Shown one piece after another: positions 58,590 to 64,000 of a stretch of DNA of 64,000 bases (the first letter of the stretch is position 1; the number at the start of each line of letters is the position of its first letter). The stretch comes from Dillenia suffruticosa. Its lineage: Eukaryota > Streptophyta > Magnoliopsida > Dilleniales > Dilleniaceae. The notes beneath the pieces were generated by a model. That model saw only the letters and a program-made list of their open reading frames with translations. It was not told the origin of the DNA and made no database searches. The stretch lies in contig JAVTVX010000004.1 in NCBI GenBank assembly GCA_033439265.1, positions 21,403,701 to 21,467,700 of the forward strand. Reading direction: 5' to 3'. The position numbers and the translations under genes are program-made.

Positions 58590-59710
58590 TTGAAAACTTG
58601 GAAACATAGGAGACTTTAAAGATATTATTTTATTCATAATATTTAAGAATATAAATATTAAAAAATCTAATTTTGTGATCTTCTATTTTAGTTAGACTAT
58701 TTTTTTGACAAGTCAATTAGGTTATTTGTCATTAGAAACTTCCTTTTTATATTTTTAGTAGTTGTTTGAGATCCATAACGAATATCTCTGAAACTCGTTT
58801 ATATAAATGGGAGGCAATATATAGTTCACGTCGAAGCAAAGGGGGCCACGACTCTTGTGGTTTCCAAGCACATTATTCTCTAGTAGCAGGGCACATTCCC
58901 ATAGGACGTTATTTTCAACAAACTTTGTCAACAACATTTATTTAATTCAAGCAATATTATTTATTTTGTGAGATCTATTTCTCCATATTTTTTCTTTAAA
59001 TTTATCTTCTAGTCAAAAGGTGATTGAACTCTTTACGAATGAAAATTATGAAATCTAATTGAGATATTGACTCAATATTTTATAAGTATTTATTTAATTT
59101 TTTTAATATTTATGATTGTTTTGGCTTTATTGAATAGAAACCTATATTTGATAACTTTAAAATAGTTTATAACTAATTAAAAACGACAAAATTTGTTTAC
59201 TTTTAATAAAGTGGTAATTAGCATGATTTTGATTTCACAAACGGTTAACTTATATCATGAGATTAAATAATCTAATTTAAATAAATCCCGATTGAAATTT
59301 ATTAATTAGAATTGAGTATCTTTAGATCTTATGGCTGTCAAAATACTAAATCCAACGAGAGTTTTTTGGATTGTCTTTCGATTAGAAAAATAATTAATGA
59401 TGATATTTTAATTATCAAAAAAATAATGAGAGATTGATCGCTTCGTAGTATTTAACGGTTATAACTAATTTATTTACATAATGTTGAGTAATTTTTGTAT
59501 CAATGATCAATCAAATATATCAGGGTGAATATAATTTCTTTGACTAGAAATTGAATTTCCATTCTTTTAGTTTTAACTTATTTATTTTTAGTCATTTATT
59601 TTCTTAATTTATAAGTTCAGTTAATCTTTAATCCCCATATTTTATTTTTAATTTCATAAATTTGTGAGAATACGATCCTATTTATCCTAATTTCATCTTT
59701 TGTGAAATGT
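58590..59710. repeat. Dispersed ~1-kb repeat, copy B
   Basis: It aligns in the same orientation with 37480-38690. Shared blocks include ATCTTCTATTTTAGTTAG, TATATAAATGG-like, TTTTAATAAAGTGGT, AAATAATCTAATTTAAAT and GAATATAATTTCTTTGACTA. The downstream GAGAATACGATCCTATTTAT block recalls sequences near Ty3-type LTR ends, but no internal retrotransposon domain is present. Confidence 0.6.
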
Positions 59711-59910
59711 CTTTTTCTTTTCGTTGGTTTGACACCCAGTAGTCAAGTACGTTATTTATTTATTTCATTAAATTAGGTTTTATCAACGTTCCAAAGGTAA
59801 TATGTGGTTACATGTTCCCATCAGGATTTATATGGCATGGATAAATATAAAGCAAAAGTCTCAGGCTAGAAAAGGGATACACATGAGGCAACGCCTATTG
59901 TTAGCGAGAT

Positions 59911-60090
59911 TTTTTTTTTTGTATCATGTTTTAGATATCATCCGGTATCTGAGATTTCACTCCAACTAATTCAGACCGATCGCTGCAGTGGCTTCTTTCA
60001 GAGAGCCCGATACTCTCAGCGGGAGTCGAATCTCAGTCATGTTTAAGCGTACTCAATCCCACATCTAGTTGAGTCAACCCACGTTGGTGC
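59911..60090 (-). repeat. Full-length Au-like SINE
   Basis: On the minus strand it begins GCACCAACGTGGGTTGACTC (A-box region), has AGATTCGACTCCC as B box, then GAATTAGTTGGAGTGAAATC and TCAGATACCGGATGATATC, and ends in an A run (T run at 59911-59920). The order of parts matches tRNA-derived Au SINEs. Confidence 0.7.
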
Positions 60091-61253
60091 TGTTAGTAAG
60101 TTTCACCTGTTGTGAATCCAACAAAAATTTGGTAAAAGTTGTTTTCACAACAAAAATGGTTATGAAAGGAAAAAACATGGTATGAAGGGGGAGAGATAAA
60201 AATCTCTCTCTAAAATCATGTCTCCTCATTGGCTTTGAATATCGGATGATCAATAAATAAGAGTGTTATATTTTTTAATTAAATTTTGAATTCAAAATTT
60301 AGAAATAGAAAAAATTACATTATAAGAGTTTTCTCACTACAAAAAAACACGATTTTAGCCACGGATTTTCACGACGGAAAAAATTCGTTGCTATTTTGCG
60401 ACGAATTTAGCGACAAAAACTTTTTCGTCGCTAATTTGCTACAAAATTTGTAACGAAAAGGAAGTCGTGGCTAAATTAGCGATGGATACATCATTCGTAG
60501 TAAAATTCGTCGCTAATTAGTGACGAAAAAATTTTTGTGATTAAATTCGTCGCTAATTGGCGATAAAAAATTTTTCGTTGTAAATTTCGTCGCTAAATAA
60601 CGTCGCTAAGTTTTTTTATATATAATTAAATAAAATATAATATTAATATAATATTTAAATTAAAAAATTAATTTAACAACCACGAAATATATCAGTTGGT
60701 AATTTAATTTAGCGACGGATTTCCAAATCCGTGGCTGATTCAGCGACGGATTCCAAATCCGTCGCTGAATAATTAGAATTTTATTTTATTTTTATTTTAT
60801 TTTAATAATTTCAGCGACTGATTTGAAAATCCGTCGCTGAATCAACGACGGATTCCAAATCCGTCGCTGAATTTTATCTTCTTTTAATTATAATTTTATT
60901 TTATTTTTATTTTATTTTATTAATTTATATTAACAAATTATATTATTATTTTATAATATTTTAATTTACATTTTATTTTATTATATTATTTCATTTTTTT
61001 AGAAGAATAATATTATTTAATTCTTAAAAAAAACCATATATTTTATTTTATTTAAATTATATATATTTTTTAATTTATTTATTATTTTTTTCTTTTTTTA
61101 TTTAATATTTTTTATTATTGTATAGCTAATTTTATTTTATTTGTATTATTTTATTCAATAATATAAATTTTTTAATTAAATATTAATCGAACCTGCGCAG
61201 GCGCCGGCCCATGCACGCACGGGTGCCTGCTAGCCCGCACCCTGCGTGCGCCT

Positions 61254-61331
61254 GCCTGGGCGCCCGCGCCTGCTTGGGCGTGCCTGGGCGCCCGCGCCTG
61301 CTTGGGCGTGCCTGGGCGTGCCTGGGCGCCC
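61254..61331. repeat. GC-rich minisatellite, 28-bp period
   Basis: TGCCTGGGCGCCCGCGCCTG followed by CTTGGGCG repeats about 2.8 times inside the CACTA element. The GC content is far above the flanks. Confidence 0.85.
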
Positions 61332-61367
61332 TTCATTATTTTAATACAAAAAATAAATTATAGTTAA

Positions 61368-61432
61368 AAGGATTCGAACCTTGGATCTTGGATTTAACAG
61401 ATAATATATCACCACTGCACCACCGCTTAGTG
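61368..61432 (-). other. tRNA-like segment with A and B boxes inside the CACTA element
   Basis: On the minus strand TGGTGCAGTGG (61412-61422) fits the A box and GGTTCGAATCC (61370-61380) is a perfect B box, about 32 bases apart as in a tRNA gene. The arms around them do not fold into a full cloverleaf by eye, so it is called tRNA-like and not a tRNA gene. Confidence 0.6.
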
Positions 61433-62012
61433 TTGTGTAATAATTATTTTTGTTTTCTTTCTTCCTCCTCTTTGTTTTCTATTCTCACTTTTTTTTTCCT
61501 TATCTCTATTTTTGGGTTTTTTTTCTTTTTACTCTCATTTCTTATATATAATAATTTTGTTATAATATATAATAATTTTATTACAACGAATAAAAATATT
61601 TGTAATTAAATATATAGATTTTTTAAATTATTAATATATTATAATTTATTGATAATTATAATTTTATAGTTTTGAGATATTATAATCCATTTTTAAATTA
61701 TGGATTAAAAAATAAAATAAAAATGAAAAAAATAATAAAATAATAACATAAAAGAAAAAAGAAGAAATCAAAATATAATATTAACATATTTTTTAATTAA
61801 TTTATTATTTTATTTTAAATTAGTATTTTATTATTTTTTATTTTATTAAAAATTATCATATTTATTATTTTTAATTAATATTATTTTAGGTGGGTGGTAT
61901 AAATAAAAAAAGTTATTATATTTTTATTATTTTAAATTATTATTATATATTATTTTATTATTATTAGAAAAATGTGAAATAAAGAAAAAAAAATTTATAT
62001 CATAATAATATC

Positions 62013-62075
62013 TTTAACTCGATGGTTTACAGGTTGTGTATGTGCATGCAGGAGTTTGGAGTTCGAACCACGGTG
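62013..62075 (+). other. Second, weaker tRNA-like segment inside the CACTA element
   Basis: TTTAACTCGATGGTTTACAG resembles an A-box region and GAGTTCGAACCAC a B box about 40 bases on. It points toward the right end of the element, opposite to the segment at 61368-61432. Both boxes differ from consensus at several positions. Confidence 0.35.
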
Positions 62076-62493
62076 GAGGCAGAAGGCGCGGCATTTTCCA
62101 GCAATTAAGAGTGCCTGTGCGGGGGTGCTGGCCCGGGCGAATGGAATTTGAAATCAGCGACGGATTCCAAATCCGTCGCTGAATTTAGCGACGGATTTTT
62201 TTATTATTACAGATTTTTTTTTCCCAAATTAGCGACGGATAATTTTTCGTCGCTAAAGTTTGTGACGAATTTTAGCAACGAAAAATTATTTGTCGCTAAA
62301 TTTAGAGACAAATTTCAATTTTCGTCGCTAAATTTAGCGACGGATTTCTAATTTTTGTCGCTAAATTTTTGCAACGCGTTATTAACGACGAAAAATTTTT
62401 CGTCGCTAAATCCATCGCTAATGTTTTTAGCGACGAATTTTTTTAAAATTTTTGTCGCTAAATTTGTGGCTAAAAGTCTGTTTTTTTGTATTG

Positions 62494-62912
62494 TTCTAAA
62501 TTATATCCGACAACGATCAGATTGAATTAATCAAAATACGATTTTAAATATCATTTAATTATTAAAAAAAAAAAAAAAAAAGATTGCAACTACTCGTGGT
62601 ATGTTGATCCCTTATCTGAATCACGTGTATGACCATTAACTGGTTCGAATTTTGTGTCTGGTGGTGGTATTTTTGAAAACCAATGAATTTATACAAGTTT
62701 TTATAGCCATCATTGGAATTTTTTTAAAGATTCAAAAATTGGAAAAATATTCGTCAGCATAGATATGTTCAAGCTTGGCTTATATTTTAGGAAATAGAAA
62801 TTTTTCTTCCATACCAAGTTTTCTTGTATAACTTGTACTGTATTTCATATTAGAATTATATTTTATTTATAAAAAGAACAACTTTATAAATACTATGGTA
62901 TACAACCTATTG

Positions 62913-62950
<38 letters not shown>

Positions 62951-64000
62951 CTTAAAAGGACAACTTTATAAGTACTTTTGTATACAATCTGTTAATTAGA
63001 ATTATATTAGATTGTATATTGTATTTCATATTAGAATTATATTTTATTTTATAGTTAAGGTTGGCCCAAGTTGCACGTTTAGAAATAAAATTTCAGTGTG
63101 GAAAAATAGGGAAGATTTTCATTTACTATTGCTCAGATCATAGAGGATTTTTATTCTTTTATTATTTTTTTTAAGTTTTCCGTATATTGGTACCTTTTGT
63201 GTAAATCAATCAATATTTAGAGTTATATTTCGATTAATATAGTTTAAATATTATTGGATTTAATTTAGAAAGGAGTTCTCTCAACATAATATTATTCATT
63301 TTTAAGTTTTGAATTCAAAATTTGATTAAAAAATTTATTATTTTTATCTATCAAGTTGATCATCTATCGATTAAAGCACTCAATTTAGAGATGAGTTTTT
63401 TCTAATATAATTTTTTTATTTTTAAATTTTAAATTCAAAATAAGAAACACGATACCTAGCCATCTTCGATTTGACATGGTATAAAGCATGATGTCATGAT
63501 TTCAGAACTCTTAAGGCCTTGTCCTAGGGCATTCACGTGGGAGAATATTTATGTCCAACGCTTGACCTCAGACAAGGATGTCCTAAGGGAGCTGACACCA
63601 AAATTTATTCATGGTTAGTGCTTTGTGCACATCCTTCACCATTAGCTTTTGGATGGTTGCTCAAATATTCTGCAATCAACAAGACTCGCACACTGATCAA
63701 AAATTTGTTTGGTGACAAAAATTTACCTTGTCGGTGGTGGAAGACACCGACAAGGCGCCGACAAGGCGGTGGGACAAGGCGACCGCTAGCTGCGCAGAGG
63801 GAATCTTCTTCCCCGGTGGTCATACCTTCTTCATTAGATCTCTAAGTACTTTTCAAGCCCTCTAAGATCATGGGCATGGCATTCTTGAGACCTCCAAAGC
63901 ATCTTCAAACTCCCGGCGGGATCACCATAACATTTTCTTTTAGAGGGTTCCAGGAAATAGACAAGAACATTGGTCAGGTCATAGACAACTTCTCGTATAC
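62494..64000. other. Spacer to the window end
   Basis: It contains the right half of the split SINE, a (GA)n tract at 62916-62946 within interleaved short duplications (62838-63051), and minus-strand SINE-like copies near 63195-63340 and 63380-63440. From about 63.5 kb the sequence is less AT-rich and has GACAAGGCG-type microrepeats (63740-63785). I could not assign a gene there; it may be an edge of a gene or transposon continuing outside the window. Confidence 0.5.
62916..62946. repeat. (GA)n microsatellite
   Basis: About fifteen GA units lying between two copies of a 30-bp CAACTTTATAA-TACT block (62879-62908 and 62961-62990). Confidence 0.93.

Larger units (their letters stand above)
53982..60334. 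other. Spacer downstream to the CACTA element
   Basis: The first 300 bases are the promoter of the Aux/IAA gene. SINE-like copies lie near 54770-54965, 55375-55470 and 56145-56310. Dispersed repeat copy B covers 58590-59710, and a full Au-like SINE lies at 59911-60090. A 28-bp-period duplication with G-boxes is at 58455-58510 and a (TA)n tract at 57988-58013. No complete gene could be supported; a minus-strand open stretch near 56286-56552 matches no family I know. Confidence 0.55.
60335..62493. mobile_element. Non-autonomous CACTA (En/Spm) DNA transposon
   Basis: The left end begins CACTACAAAAAAACACGATT and the right end is its inverted counterpart, closing AAGTCTGTTTTTTTGTATTG with one change from the expected GTAGTG. 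The left 570 bases and right 340 bases are packed with GTCGCTAAAT / GCGACGGATT motifs in both directions, the subterminal repeat pattern to which CACTA transposases bind. No transposase is encoded. The interior holds AT-rich filler, a GC-rich minisatellite (61254-61331) and tRNA-like segments. The 3-bp target duplication is not clean (TCT on the left, TTC on the right). Confidence 0.85.
60230..62580 (+). repeat. SINE copy split by the CACTA insertion
   Basis: The left half (about 60235-60334) ends TACATTATAAGAGTTTTCT and the right half resumes at about 62494 as TTCTAAATTATATCCGACAA, then GATTGAATTAATCAAAATAC and an A run to about 62580. Joined, these follow the family order seen at 6.4, 7.1 and 35.9 kb, so the CACTA element landed inside a SINE. 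Confidence 0.6.

Noticed and set aside
61368-61432. Functional tRNA gene
   Set aside because: A and B boxes are present but no acceptor or anticodon stems pair convincingly by eye, so it is listed only as tRNA-like.

Overview
This is a window of plant nuclear DNA. Every gene is split by short GT-AG introns, AT-rich spacers separate the genes, and dispersed SINEs, microsatellites and class I and II transposons fill the rest. The gene families point to a eudicot, probably a rosid or other woody species; I cannot name it from the sequence alone. I see no prokaryotic, organellar or viral genes.

Five complete genes were assembled by joining exons in phase. On the minus strand: a small secreted, GPI-anchored EGF-like protein (6858-9386, 6 exons, 222 aa); the katanin p60 microtubule-severing ATPase KTN1 (11034-17856, 7 exons, 523 aa); the PLP-dependent aminotransferase ISS1/VAS1 (21184-32801, 9 exons, 394 aa); and an Aux/IAA repressor most like IAA15 (52936-53981, 5 exons, 205 aa). 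On the plus strand: an A2-type cyclin (43493-49432, 11 exons, 462 aa). A sixth locus, an ERN1/RAP2.11-like AP2/ERF gene (38715-39323, minus), has an in-frame TAG at the start of its AP2 domain and an unfamiliar C-terminus, so I call it a pseudogene. A fragment of a WD40 gene (PAK1IP1-like) lies near 50.4 kb.

Mobile elements with defined ends sit inside introns. A 1.9-kb non-autonomous LTR retrotransposon (TGACA...TGTCA, CTAGG target duplication, tRNA-Met primer site) is in KTN1 intron 4. A 602-bp solo LTR (GATCA duplication) is in ISS1 intron 8. A 2.15-kb defective hAT element (CTTGTAAT duplication) is in ISS1 intron 2. In the 3' part of the window, a 2.16-kb non-autonomous CACTA element is nested in a SINE; it carries GTCGCTAA-type subterminal repeats, a GC-rich 28-bp minisatellite and tRNA-like A/B boxes. 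Tail-bearing, tRNA-derived SINE copies occur throughout the spacers in both orientations. Two diverged copies of a roughly 1-kb repeat lie at 37.5-38.7 kb and 58.6-59.7 kb; the first abuts the 3' end of the broken ERF.

The functional genes act in growth control: microtubule severing, auxin/ethylene metabolic homeostasis, auxin response and the cell cycle. Nothing suggests they form a cluster acting as a unit. I did not find a convincing novel multi-gene system. The most useful leads are the ERN1-like nonsense allele, the intronic transposons, and the tRNA-like modules inside the CACTA element.
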